NCBI RefSeq assembly: GCF_000482465.1
Contig: NZ_AXVJ01000062.1
Span: 1-64,000 of the forward strand
Direction of reading: 5' to 3'
Origin: Runella limosa DSM 17973
Lineage (GTDB): Bacteria > Bacteroidota > Bacteroidia > Cytophagales > Spirosomataceae
DNA: 64,000 nt
Positions 1 through 6,851 of this stretch are shown here, piece after piece. The translations under genes were made by a program, and so were the position numbers. Position 1 is the stretch's first letter, and each line of letters starts with the position of its first letter. Under the pieces are notes generated by a model. The model saw only the letters and a list, made by a program, of their open reading frames with translations, was not told where the DNA came from and searched no databases.

Positions 1-4
1 CCCA

Positions 5-38
5 GTTGTGCGTAGTGTTCGATAGAACACTGCGTACT
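5..38. repeat. self-palindromic repeat, left copy
   Basis: This 34-base element is nearly the reverse complement (32 of 34 bases) of the element at 198-231. Each copy is also an imperfect hairpin of its own, with a 7-bp core AGTGTTC/GAACACT around a 4-base loop. The form fits a dispersed REP-like palindrome rather than a transposon end, since no target duplication is visible beside the pair. Confidence 0.75.
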
Positions 39-46
39 AAGAATAG

Positions 47-829
47 ATGGCAGTTTTTAACTGCCCGACCAACTTGGAATATCAACCAAATAACCGTAAA
101 AATCAATGGTATTTGCAGGCTCGAAATATCATAAAATTAAGCTATTTGGAGAGTTTATCAGGCTTGGAAGGGCCGTTACAAACGGCCTCTTATGTTCAGT
201 ACGCAGTGTTCTGCCGAACACTACGCACAACCTTGGATTTGGTAAAGGAAAATCAGGGTATGCGAAATGCTAGCCCTTACCAAACCGCAGCAACGGCCTT
301 TGTGATACGCACCCTACATAACCCCAACAGTATTAGCACCGTTACGGGTTTTGAAACACTGATTGAAACCATCAATGACGGCGGCGAAATCAATACAGCC
401 TTTGCAGATATTATTCAAGAGGGTGATAAAATAGTGGAATGTAAAAGCTGGGAACTCAACGGTATAGCTTTTCAAAAATTTGTAGAGGGTACATCGGGCA
501 GTGTGCAGCAGTTTAAAACGTATCTCTCCGACCAAACCCGCGTAACCTCCATGGACAAACTCGAATACTGGTTTGACTCCAAAAAGGGCGTAAATGCACC
601 CCAAGTGAAAGAAAAGTTTAAGCTGATGATGTATAACAATGGAGCAGAACCTGGTCTAACTCCACAAGGACTGCAAGTTTTTGACTCTATTTGGGGAAAT
701 CTTGCTTTGAGAAGTAGTATTTGGAATAATATCCCAGTAAATCCAAATAAGGCTGATTATCAATCAAGATTTGCTGCTATTGCCGCGGACAGCAATAATT
801 CATTTTATAATTTCATTAAAGTCAAATGA
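47..829 (+). CDS. PD-(D/E)XK-like nuclease domain, probable tail of a polymorphic toxin
   Basis: The 260-residue frame carries a restriction-nuclease-like motif: E114, D121 and E131-x-K133 (VECKSW) on predicted strands, followed by a Gln/Lys helix (QQFKTYL, 154-160). This resembles C-terminal nuclease toxins of Rhs/polymorphic systems, which cut nucleic acid in competitor cells. There is no signal peptide or delivery domain, so it may be a detached tail of a longer gene to the left of the window. The start is uncertain: residues 51-62 are encoded by the palindrome at 198-231, and an internal Met72 at 260 lies beyond it. The stop is immediately followed by the next gene at 831, which suggests coupled expression with a possible immunity protein. 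The fold is inferred from the motif only. Confidence 0.5.
   Translation: MAVFNCPTNLEYQPNNRKNQWYLQARNIIKLSYLESLSGLEGPLQTASYVQYAVFCRTLRTTLDLVKENQGMRNASPYQTAATAFVIRTLHNPNSISTVTGFETLIETINDGGEINTAFADIIQEGDKIVECKSWELNGIAFQKFVEGTSGSVQQFKTYLSDQTRVTSMDKLEYWFDSKKGVNAPQVKEKFKLMMYNNGAEPGLTPQGLQVFDSIWGNLALRSSIWNNIPVNPNKADYQSRFAAIAADSNNSFYNFIKVK
171..187. repeat. 7-bp hairpin inside the toxin-like frame
   Basis: GGCCGTT, a 3-base loop and AACGGCC form a perfect short hairpin followed by TCTT. It sits just before the palindrome at 198-231. It may be a terminator remnant, which would mean that the first 200 bases are not coding; the protein-like composition of the frame argues the other way. Confidence 0.35.
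198..231. repeat. self-palindromic repeat, right copy (inside coding frame)
   Basis: This is the inverted partner of 5-38, with 2 mismatches in 34 bases, both in the hairpin loop. It lies in frame within the nuclease-like gene and encodes QYAVFCRTLRTT, so it has either been inserted in frame or marks the real edge of the coding region. Confidence 0.75.
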
Positions 830-830
830 T

Positions 831-1871
831 ATGTATCGTATAGCCAACCAAATTTACAATACTTCTGACTTTTCAGTCTTTGGAGAATATTTGAGTTATT
901 CTAATAAAGACAATAATCTGTACTTAAATTTGGAAAAAGTAAATACTAATAGTTCATCCTGTGGCCACTTTTTTTCAAATGATTACTTCTATTTCAGCGA
1001 TAGTTTTGAAGACTATACTAATTCTGTTTTTGTGTACAAACAATACATAATGGAACTAAATACAGGTGAAATTATTGACTTAAAAAATATTAATCCACAA
1101 TTTTTAACCAAAAAAGAAGGCGAATTTATTGGATTTGAAAAAAAGTATAATAAAAGCAGCTTAGTGATTTACAATGTAAATACATCTGAAAAAACTATTG
1201 TTTCAGAAGATTTTGAATTTGGAATCAAGCTATTCAATAACAATAATCTCGTAATAAATGATGGTTGGATATTAGTTAAATCCCTCTCCCTTCTCACAGG
1301 CGAATACGAATGGGAAGTAGATTTGAGTGAATACGGTCAAATCCGCTCGGTACTAACGGCAGTAGAGGATAACTTGTGGGTGTTGGCCAATGATTATAAA
1401 AATAATCGCCATAGCCTGCTTCGTCTTGATGCCAATTCGGGGCGACTAATGCAGGTTTTGGGAGAGGACTTAAAACTTTCAGATGCACATGTGAAATACA
1501 TTGAGGAAAAACAAACCTTATTGAGTTTTAAGAGCAGTATCAGTTCTGTTCCTTCGCCAAGTACGCTTATTGAAATAGATGCAAAAACGGGAAAAATACT
1601 CCGCAACGTAACGGTGGAAAGTATGTTAGAACCCAATCTAAAAGTAGGTCTGTGGCAGTATCAAGATAACCAACTGTTTTTTACAGCTAATACGACTATG
1701 ATGACCACCACCCATATTGGCGTATTGGATTATAATACCTTAGCACTTTTGTGGTATATCGAAGTACCAGGCCGAAAAGGTTTATTAAAAGATATACAGG
1801 TCAGCACAGGCAAAATATATGTTTTAGACCAAGTAGGCACTTTACACATTTTTGAAAAAGAAAACGACTAA
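831..1871 (+). CDS. beta-propeller-like protein, candidate immunity partner
   Basis: The 346-residue protein has no signal peptide and is rich in short beta-strand repeats of the PQQ/WD type, such as SLLTGEYEWEVDLSEYG, ALLWYIEVPGRKG and STGKIYVLDQVGTLHIF, typical of a cytoplasmic beta-propeller. ATG at 831 was chosen because it directly follows the stop of the nuclease-like gene; an earlier in-frame ATG at 771 would overlap that gene by about 60 bases. A one-base gap to a toxin-like nuclease is the arrangement expected for an immunity gene, and propeller-like proteins do occur beside Bacteroidota polymorphic toxins. The immunity role is inference; the family was not identified. Confidence 0.6.
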   Translation: MYRIANQIYNTSDFSVFGEYLSYSNKDNNLYLNLEKVNTNSSSCGHFFSNDYFYFSDSFEDYTNSVFVYKQYIMELNTGEIIDLKNINPQFLTKKEGEFIGFEKKYNKSSLVIYNVNTSEKTIVSEDFEFGIKLFNNNNLVINDGWILVKSLSLLTGEYEWEVDLSEYGQIRSVLTAVEDNLWVLANDYKNNRHSLLRLDANSGRLMQVLGEDLKLSDAHVKYIEEKQTLLSFKSSISSVPSPSTLIEIDAKTGKILRNVTVESMLEPNLKVGLWQYQDNQLFFTANTTMMTTTHIGVLDYNTLALLWYIEVPGRKGLLKDIQVSTGKIYVLDQVGTLHIFEKEND

Positions 1872-1880
1872 GATACCTTT

Positions 1881-2381
1881 ATGAAAACCCGAATCATCCT
1901 TTTAGCAGGGGCTGCCGCCGTCTATGTAGGCTACCGTCTATTCCAAAACTACCGTACCAAATCGGGTACGCAAAACTTAATCAAGCAGCTTAAAGATGCC
2001 TCCGCTGTCGGCATGACAGACGTTGCAGAGGCATTTGCCGAGGAACTTTCTATCACGGTGGCCAAGCAAGCCATTTCCAATCCCAACTGGCAACAAACAT
2101 TTCAACCTTACTTGGAGGGGCAACAAACGCGGCTTGGAGATTTTGTGATACAACACGCCCAAACCCTCGCCGATGGGAGTTGCCTTTTGGTCACCACGGC
2201 CGATTACCGCGAAAACTCCCAAGCCAGCCGAGGCGTGGCAATCAACGACGTACATAATCTCAACTTTGTCCTAAAAACCACCGATACCCAACATATCCTC
2301 TACTCCGACCTCCACACCGATTTAGTGGATAAAACCTTACGCAGTGATTTTGCCAAAACGCTTTTTCAACACATTCAATAA
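1881..2381 (+). CDS. hypothetical protein with N-terminal membrane segment
   Basis: The 166-residue product begins with a positively charged tip and one hydrophobic helix (residues 4-20, ILLAGAAAVYVGYRLF), followed by a soluble alpha/beta region with an alternating pattern (GSCLLVTTADYREN, LNFVLKTTDTQHILYSDL). It is probably a membrane-anchored small protein. It starts 9 bases after the propeller gene and is likely co-transcribed with it. No family was recognised. The base composition of its second half (GC-richer, codons such as GCC and ACC) differs from the AT-rich propeller gene, so the two may have different histories. Confidence 0.6.
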   Translation: MKTRIILLAGAAAVYVGYRLFQNYRTKSGTQNLIKQLKDASAVGMTDVAEAFAEELSITVAKQAISNPNWQQTFQPYLEGQQTRLGDFVIQHAQTLADGSCLLVTTADYRENSQASRGVAINDVHNLNFVLKTTDTQHILYSDLHTDLVDKTLRSDFAKTLFQHIQ

Positions 2382-2405
2382 TTCATTTCATTTAACCATT
2401 TATTT

Positions 2406-2576
2406 ATGTTCAAACACCTTGCTGCTTTTTTCATTATTGCTGTTTTATTTATCGGCTGTAGCTCCAAATCCGAGGAGTGCGTTGCCCCCACCATTGAAAA
2501 AAATCTGGTAGGTACGTGGAAAGCCGTCATAGTGGAAGATGGAAAAGCCACCGACACTGGAGAGCTTACGAAATAA
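2406..2576 (+). pseudogene. truncated lipocalin-like lipoprotein
   Basis: The short frame encodes 56 residues with a clear lipoprotein signal: a Lys/His tip, hydrophobic core and lipobox LFIGC at residues 14-18. The mature part contains NLVGTWKAVIVEDGK, which resembles the first strand of lipocalin-like secreted domains (pattern L-x-G-x-W). It stops after about 38 mature residues where the family normally runs past 100, so it looks like a 5' remnant. It lies 24 bases after the preceding gene. A functional very small lipoprotein cannot be excluded. Confidence 0.5.
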
Positions 2577-2696
2577 CAATCATTCATCTGTAGTTCAGTC
2601 GTTAGGTAGTTTTTATTTACTATTACGATGGAACTACTAGAAAAATAACCCACTTGTTTTTCTCCCTTAATTATCCCCACTCAAAAGTAAGGCAGG

Positions 2697-2743
2697 CTAC
2701 CAAGATTGGGGAGGGTGGGGTTGAAAAAGACCAAGTATCTTTG
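2697..2743 (+). promoter_or_regulatory. operator plus -7 box upstream of the histidine kinase
   Basis: The 16-base motif CTACCAAGATTGGGGA (2697-2712) contains the dyad CCAA-N2-TTGG. Exactly 23 bases later lies TATCTTTG (2736-2743), a perfect match to the Bacteroidota -7 consensus TAnnTTTG. The same motif, spacing and box recur at 5306-5352, so the site would overlap the -33 region of both promoters. It is a likely target of the response regulator encoded at 4669. Confidence 0.65.
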
Positions 2744-2776
2744 CAAATTACCTACTGGAAATCAACCGATGCTTCC

Positions 2777-4630
2777 ATGCGCCTGTTTGCTTTGTTTTTT
2801 ATTTTTTCGCTTTCGTTGGCAGCACAGCCCGTGCTGACCATTACTGATGCCTCCAAAGCCAACGCGATTGCTCCCTATGTTTATGTGTATAGAGACGCCA
2901 CGCACAAGCTGACAGTTGACCAAATAGCAAAGTTCCCGTTGGACTCGTTCAACATGCTGAATCAAAAAGAAGTGGTTCAGTTTGGCTATTTCTACGATAA
3001 AATCTGGCTACGGGTTGACGTAAAGAATAAAACAAGCGAAGAACTATACCTCACTCACAGCTATCGAGGGTTTCGTCGGATGGAGGCCGTTATTTTTGAC
3101 GAAAACGGTCAGAAACAGGCGTTTCAGGCAGGAGAGTCAACGCCTGCATTATACCAACAAGTACACCAAAAGCCTCCCGTTTTTCCAATCGGCCGTACAC
3201 CTTCCCTTGTTTATCTTTCTATTGTTTCAGGAAATGCCCACGGAGATTTTGTACATATCGGTGGTTTGGAACAAGCGCTTACGTATCAACGAACAAACAC
3301 CACCTGGCAAAGTTTTTCATTAGGCATTTATGTGCTCGTGTTTTTATATGCCTTTATTTTCGCGGTTCGTCTTCGTGATCCCCTGATTGGCTGGTATGCC
3401 CTGTTGATGTTGAGCATTATCTTGTTTTACCTCGACTTTTACAGCTTTTTAAAAATAAATACCTATTTCAATACGGCGTTCGCCTACTTGCTTTGCTGGT
3501 CGCTTTTTCATGTTCATCTTCTCAATCTACGTTTTTACTCAAAAAGCCTGTATTGGGCTATATTAGGTTTCAACGGGTTATACTACGCAAATGCAGCCGT
3601 AACGCAACTGACCCAACTGGTTGAGCCCTCGTTTATCTCGCCCCTTTTTCGGCTTCTCCTTTGGCTCAAATTAGATTGGGGAGGATTTATTTTACTGGTA
3701 TTATTTCTTTTATTAATCAGCCTGATTTATGTAGCTATCAAAAACCTAAAACAAGTCTGGCTGTATGCCATTGCGTTTAGCATTAGCCTTTCGGCCATGA
3801 TTATCAGCATGTTTGCGTTATACAACATCGAGTGGCTGCCATATACTCCCTACAATAATTTCTTTGTTCCGGGCACGTTAATCGAAATCATTCTTCTCGG
3901 TTTTATTCTCGCCGAACGAACCAACCAACACCGCAAAGACCAGACCCGCACCCAACAACAACTCATTGTGCAGCTTCAGGAAAACCTGCGGCAGCAAAAC
4001 AAACTCCTGCAACTTCGGGATGAAATCGCCCGTGATTTACATGATGAAGTGGGGGCTACGCTTACAGGAATAGCCACGTCGGCCAAAGTGATTGAGAAAA
4101 AAATGGGGCATGAGCAGGAGGAGGTCAAAGCCGTATTAGGCCAAATGACCACCGACTCGCAGGAGGCCATTCATACCATTCGGGACACGATATGGGCGCT
4201 CAATCCTGACAACGATGCACCCGACAAGTTGGTGGAAAAGATGAAATCGGTGGGTTTTAAACTGCTTATGCCCCACGGCATTGCGTTTGTTTTTGAGAAT
4301 GAAGTGCCCGTTTCGCAGTTACCCGTTTTTTCGATGGAACAGCGGCGAAACCTGTATCTGGTCTATAAAGAAGCCTTGCACAACATCGCCAAACACAGTC
4401 AGGCTGCTAATGCTCAGGTTCGCATTTTTCAGCAAAAGGCTGATTTACACGTCCGTATCTCAGACGATGGAAAGGGCTTCGATGTTGCTCAGACTCAGGA
4501 TGGAAACGGCCTGAAAAATTTTCAGAAGCGGGCTAAAGAAGGGGGATTTGAGGTGAAAGTCAAGTCGTCGGAAGTGGGAACAGAAGTAGAAATTATCATT
4601 CTATTTAACCACAAAGTTCACCATGAATAG
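2777..4630 (+). CDS. 7TM-DISM sensor histidine kinase (NarL-type pair)
   Basis: This is the membrane sensor kinase of a two-component system. ATG at 2777 begins a signal peptide (RLFALFFIFSLSLAAQ); the frame is open upstream to 2654, but that extension is not signal-like and covers the promoter. Domains in the 617-residue protein: periplasmic 7TMR-DISMED2 beta-sandwich (about 30-170), seven hydrophobic segments (about 180-380), a Gln-rich coiled coil, a HisKA_3 dimerisation helix with phosphorylated His422 (ARDLHDEVG), and an HATPase domain with N box KEALHNIAKHS and G box DDGKGFD near 563. It is followed 38 bases later by its regulator. The DISM sensor domain is thought to bind carbohydrate-like ligands; the signal is unknown. 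Confidence 0.9.
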   Translation: MRLFALFFIFSLSLAAQPVLTITDASKANAIAPYVYVYRDATHKLTVDQIAKFPLDSFNMLNQKEVVQFGYFYDKIWLRVDVKNKTSEELYLTHSYRGFRRMEAVIFDENGQKQAFQAGESTPALYQQVHQKPPVFPIGRTPSLVYLSIVSGNAHGDFVHIGGLEQALTYQRTNTTWQSFSLGIYVLVFLYAFIFAVRLRDPLIGWYALLMLSIILFYLDFYSFLKINTYFNTAFAYLLCWSLFHVHLLNLRFYSKSLYWAILGFNGLYYANAAVTQLTQLVEPSFISPLFRLLLWLKLDWGGFILLVLFLLLISLIYVAIKNLKQVWLYAIAFSISLSAMIISMFALYNIEWLPYTPYNNFFVPGTLIEIILLGFILAERTNQHRKDQTRTQQQLIVQLQENLRQQNKLLQLRDEIARDLHDEVGATLTGIATSAKVIEKKMGHEQEEVKAVLGQMTTDSQEAIHTIRDTIWALNPDNDAPDKLVEKMKSVGFKLLMPHGIAFVFENEVPVSQLPVFSMEQRRNLYLVYKEALHNIAKHSQAANAQVRIFQQKADLHVRISDDGKGFDVAQTQDGNGLKNFQKRAKEGGFEVKVKSSEVGTEVEIIILFNHKVHHE

Positions 4631-4668
4631 CACAAAGAACACAAATCCATACAAAACTGATAATCAAC

Positions 4669-5304
4669 ATGATTAGCCTCGTCATTTTTGAAGATAACAA
4701 AGCCCTGCGCCAAAGTCTTTCCCTGTATTTTAACCACACAGAAGGCGTTTATCTGGCGGGTGCTTATCAGGATGCCAACGATGCCGTTGCCAAAATTCGT
4801 AAACACCGTCCAGATGTGGTGTTGATGGATATTCAAATGCCAGGGTTATCGGGAATCGAAGCGATGCAGCGCATCAAAGCGGCCTATCCTGATACCAAAG
4901 TACTGATACACACTATTTTTGAAGACGACCACCGCATTTTTTCGGCGGTTTGTGGCGGGGCGTCGGGCTACGTCCTCAAAAGCCCTGACCCGGATGAAGT
5001 TCTTGAGGCCATTCAGGATGTGTACAGGGGCGGCGCTCACATGTCGCCCGCCATTGCGCTCAGGGTGATGCAGATGTTTCAGAGCCAGTTTGTACAAGCC
5101 GAAGCTACGTATATCGAACTCACGGAGCGGGAAAAAGAAGTGTTGACCTGCATGGTTAAAGGCATGAGTTACAAAATGATAGCGGATGCTTGTTCGCTAA
5201 GTTTTCATACGGTTCACTACCACATCAAACACATTTACGAAAAACTCCACGTCAATTCTGCGCCCGAAGCCGTAGTCAAAGCCATTGAGCAAAGGCTGGT
5301 ATAA
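4669..5304 (+). CDS. LuxR/NarL-family response regulator
   Basis: The 211-residue protein has a receiver domain (residues 1-120) with acidic pair E8/D9, phosphoacceptor Asp54 in VVLMDIQMPG, the conserved Thr/Ser strand region HTIFEDD and Lys in YVLKSP. A C-terminal LuxR-type helix-turn-helix follows (LTEREKEVLTCMVKG, then the recognition helix around SFHTVHYHIKHIYEKL). It is the cognate partner of the kinase 38 bases upstream. The CCAA-N2-TTGG dyads in front of the kinase and of the DUF4440-like gene suit a dimeric NarL-type regulator, so autoregulation is likely but inferred. Confidence 0.93.
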   Translation: MISLVIFEDNKALRQSLSLYFNHTEGVYLAGAYQDANDAVAKIRKHRPDVVLMDIQMPGLSGIEAMQRIKAAYPDTKVLIHTIFEDDHRIFSAVCGGASGYVLKSPDPDEVLEAIQDVYRGGAHMSPAIALRVMQMFQSQFVQAEATYIELTEREKEVLTCMVKGMSYKMIADACSLSFHTVHYHIKHIYEKLHVNSAPEAVVKAIEQRLV

Positions 5305-5305
5305 A

Positions 5306-5352
5306 CTACCAAAATTGGGGATGCGCCAGCGCGTAAACAACCAGTAATTTTG
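5306..5352 (+). promoter_or_regulatory. operator plus -7 box upstream of the DUF4440-like gene
   Basis: CTACCAAAATTGGGGA (5306-5321) matches 15 of 16 bases of the motif at 2697-2712. TAATTTTG (5345-5352), a TAnnTTTG box, again follows after exactly 23 bases. The start codon at 5379 is 26 bases beyond the box. Identical geometry at two promoters flanking one two-component system marks a small shared regulon. Confidence 0.65.
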
Positions 5353-5378
5353 GTGAAACAAAACCAAACATTACTATT

Positions 5379-5798
5379 ATGAAAAAAGCACTCCTTACCC
5401 TTGTTGTATTGTCGGGGCTTATTGTTCCCAGCTTTGCCCAGTCCAACTCCACTGCCGAAGTCGAAACGGCCTTACAAGAGTTTTTGGGTGAATACTCTGT
5501 TTCGGCCTATAATTTTTTCAAAAACCGCCTTACCGACGATTTTCGGTACAGCAATGGTAGTGGATTCAGTACGCGTGAGAGTGTTTTAAAGAATAATGAA
5601 GGCGGTAAAGGTGTACAGAGTAGCGTGTCTGATTTGAAGATTTTTCGTTCGGGTGATTTGGCTGTCGTCAGTGGCATTCATCACTACGGTACAGCACAGA
5701 TTTACTTTACCTATACCATGCTGAAACAGGTTGTCAATGGCTCACCCAAATGGATGTTTGCCGCCTCTCAGCATACTGCTCAAAAAGCGCAGAAATAG
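5379..5798 (+). CDS. secreted DUF4440/SnoaL-like protein
   Basis: The 139-residue product has an export signal (KKALLTLVVLSGLIVPSFAQ, cleavage after residue 20) followed by one NTF2-like cone: an N-terminal helix (EVETALQEFLGEY), the strand DDFRYSNGSG, a helix with TRESVLKN, and closing strands GDLAVVSGIHHYG and MLKQVVNGSPKWMFAASQH. This pattern fits DUF4440/SnoaL-like periplasmic proteins, whose ligands are mostly unknown. The gene is probably the target of the adjacent two-component system, given the shared operator. It converges with the next gene after only 15 bases, with no visible terminator. Confidence 0.75.
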   Translation: MKKALLTLVVLSGLIVPSFAQSNSTAEVETALQEFLGEYSVSAYNFFKNRLTDDFRYSNGSGFSTRESVLKNNEGGKGVQSSVSDLKIFRSGDLAVVSGIHHYGTAQIYFTYTMLKQVVNGSPKWMFAASQHTAQKAQK

Positions 5799-5813
5799 TC
5801 CTCTTAAATCATT

Positions 5814-6794
5814 TTATAGAGTTGGTATCCCTTCGACCTTCAAATACCCGCCCGTCGCATTGGGTGGAGTGATGACTTGAGGAATGCCATTAACAACGTC
5901 GAGGGTTGGCTTGTGCGTATGTCCAGCCAAAATACCAAGCAAATTGGGACAAGAGAACACTTCTTTGTGAAATTGCATGGTAGTCTGCGAATGACCCGTT
6001 TCGGGCCAGCGCTCGCGGCGTTCGAGTTGGTAATTCTTGTCGTTTTGGGCGTTCCATTTTGGGTGTCCACAGCCAAACCCCAAGGAACGCTCAGGGGCAT
6101 AAAGTGGGATGTGTACCATGAGCACAAGCGGCTGTTGGGTGGTGGCCTCTTTTCGGAAAAAAGCCAACTGCTCAGGCGTAATTTGGTAAGTGGAGTTGTC
6201 GAGGGCTAGAAAACGAACGCCGTTGATTTCACGAACGGTCATTAAAGGATGATCGTTTTGGTACATTGGGCGAAGCCTTTTTTGTGTCCAAGTGTCTCTC
6301 AACGAATGACTTGAACCTTCCATGCCTTCGTAATGCCAATCGTGGTTTCCTGTCACGTAGAGGTGGGGCAGTTGCGCTTCTTTTAATTGAGACGCTACCC
6401 ATTCCACGGCAGCCTCCGAAGGAAAACTGAAAATGTCACCAATTAAAGCGACCAATTTAGATTGATCTTGTTTTGCTATTTCAAGTGTTTTCCGAAAACT
6501 CTCCTCTGGGTTTGTAGCCGCTCCCGTTTGAAAATGAATGGTTTGATTGTAAGCTTTGGCCATTCTTCCGCTAAATTGCTGAAAAGGAACGCCGCGTTCA
6601 TCGTCTTTAAACAGGTGCGTATCTGCTAACATCGTGATGTTAAAACGTTCTTTGATGGCGGGGTGGTAAAAGCGTATTACGTTTCCATCGAGCGCAAAAC
6701 TTCCCCGATTTTGCTCGGCAACAACATTTGAATTTTTCAATCCAGCTGCTCCCACGAAGGCTATTCCGCTTTTTAGTATGTTTCTTCTGTTCAT
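5814..6794 (-). CDS. exported calcineurin-like metallophosphoesterase
   Basis: The 326-residue enzyme shows the metal-binding motifs of the calcineurin superfamily in order: D-x-H in LADTHLF, GD in ALIGDIFS, GNHDWHYEG, MVHIPLY, and GHTH near the C-terminus. The N-terminus (NRRNILKSGIAFVGAAGL) has a twin-arginine and hydrophobic stretch, so Tat-type export to the periplasm is likely. It hydrolyses phosphoesters; the substrate is unknown. It lies downstream of the acyltransferase gene on the same strand, separated by a TGAG-loop hairpin at 6825-6840. Confidence 0.88.
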   Translation of the reverse strand: MNRRNILKSGIAFVGAAGLKNSNVVAEQNRGSFALDGNVIRFYHPAIKERFNITMLADTHLFKDDERGVPFQQFSGRMAKAYNQTIHFQTGAATNPEESFRKTLEIAKQDQSKLVALIGDIFSFPSEAAVEWVASQLKEAQLPHLYVTGNHDWHYEGMEGSSHSLRDTWTQKRLRPMYQNDHPLMTVREINGVRFLALDNSTYQITPEQLAFFRKEATTQQPLVLMVHIPLYAPERSLGFGCGHPKWNAQNDKNYQLERRERWPETGHSQTTMQFHKEVFSCPNLLGILAGHTHKPTLDVVNGIPQVITPPNATGGYLKVEGIPTL

Positions 6795-6824
6795 TCTGGT
6801 ATGTTATTTACGGGGTTTTGCGTC

Positions 6825-6840
6825 GGGTTGTGAGCAACCC
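6825..6840. terminator. TGAG-loop hairpin
   Basis: GGGTTG, loop TGAG, CAACCC. This 6-bp stem lies between the acyltransferase stop and the metallophosphoesterase start. It has the same tetraloop as the three hairpins at 28021-28093, so it appears to belong to a dispersed family, probably damping read-through. Confidence 0.55.
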
Positions 6841-6851
6841 TCAACACGAGT

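Noticed and set aside
5-231. MITE or insertion-sequence ends
   Set aside because: Each arm is palindromic in itself, no target duplication is visible, and there is no transposase.
771-830. Earlier ATG for the propeller-like protein
   Set aside because: It would overlap the nuclease-like frame by about 60 bases, while ATG at 831 lies right after that stop.
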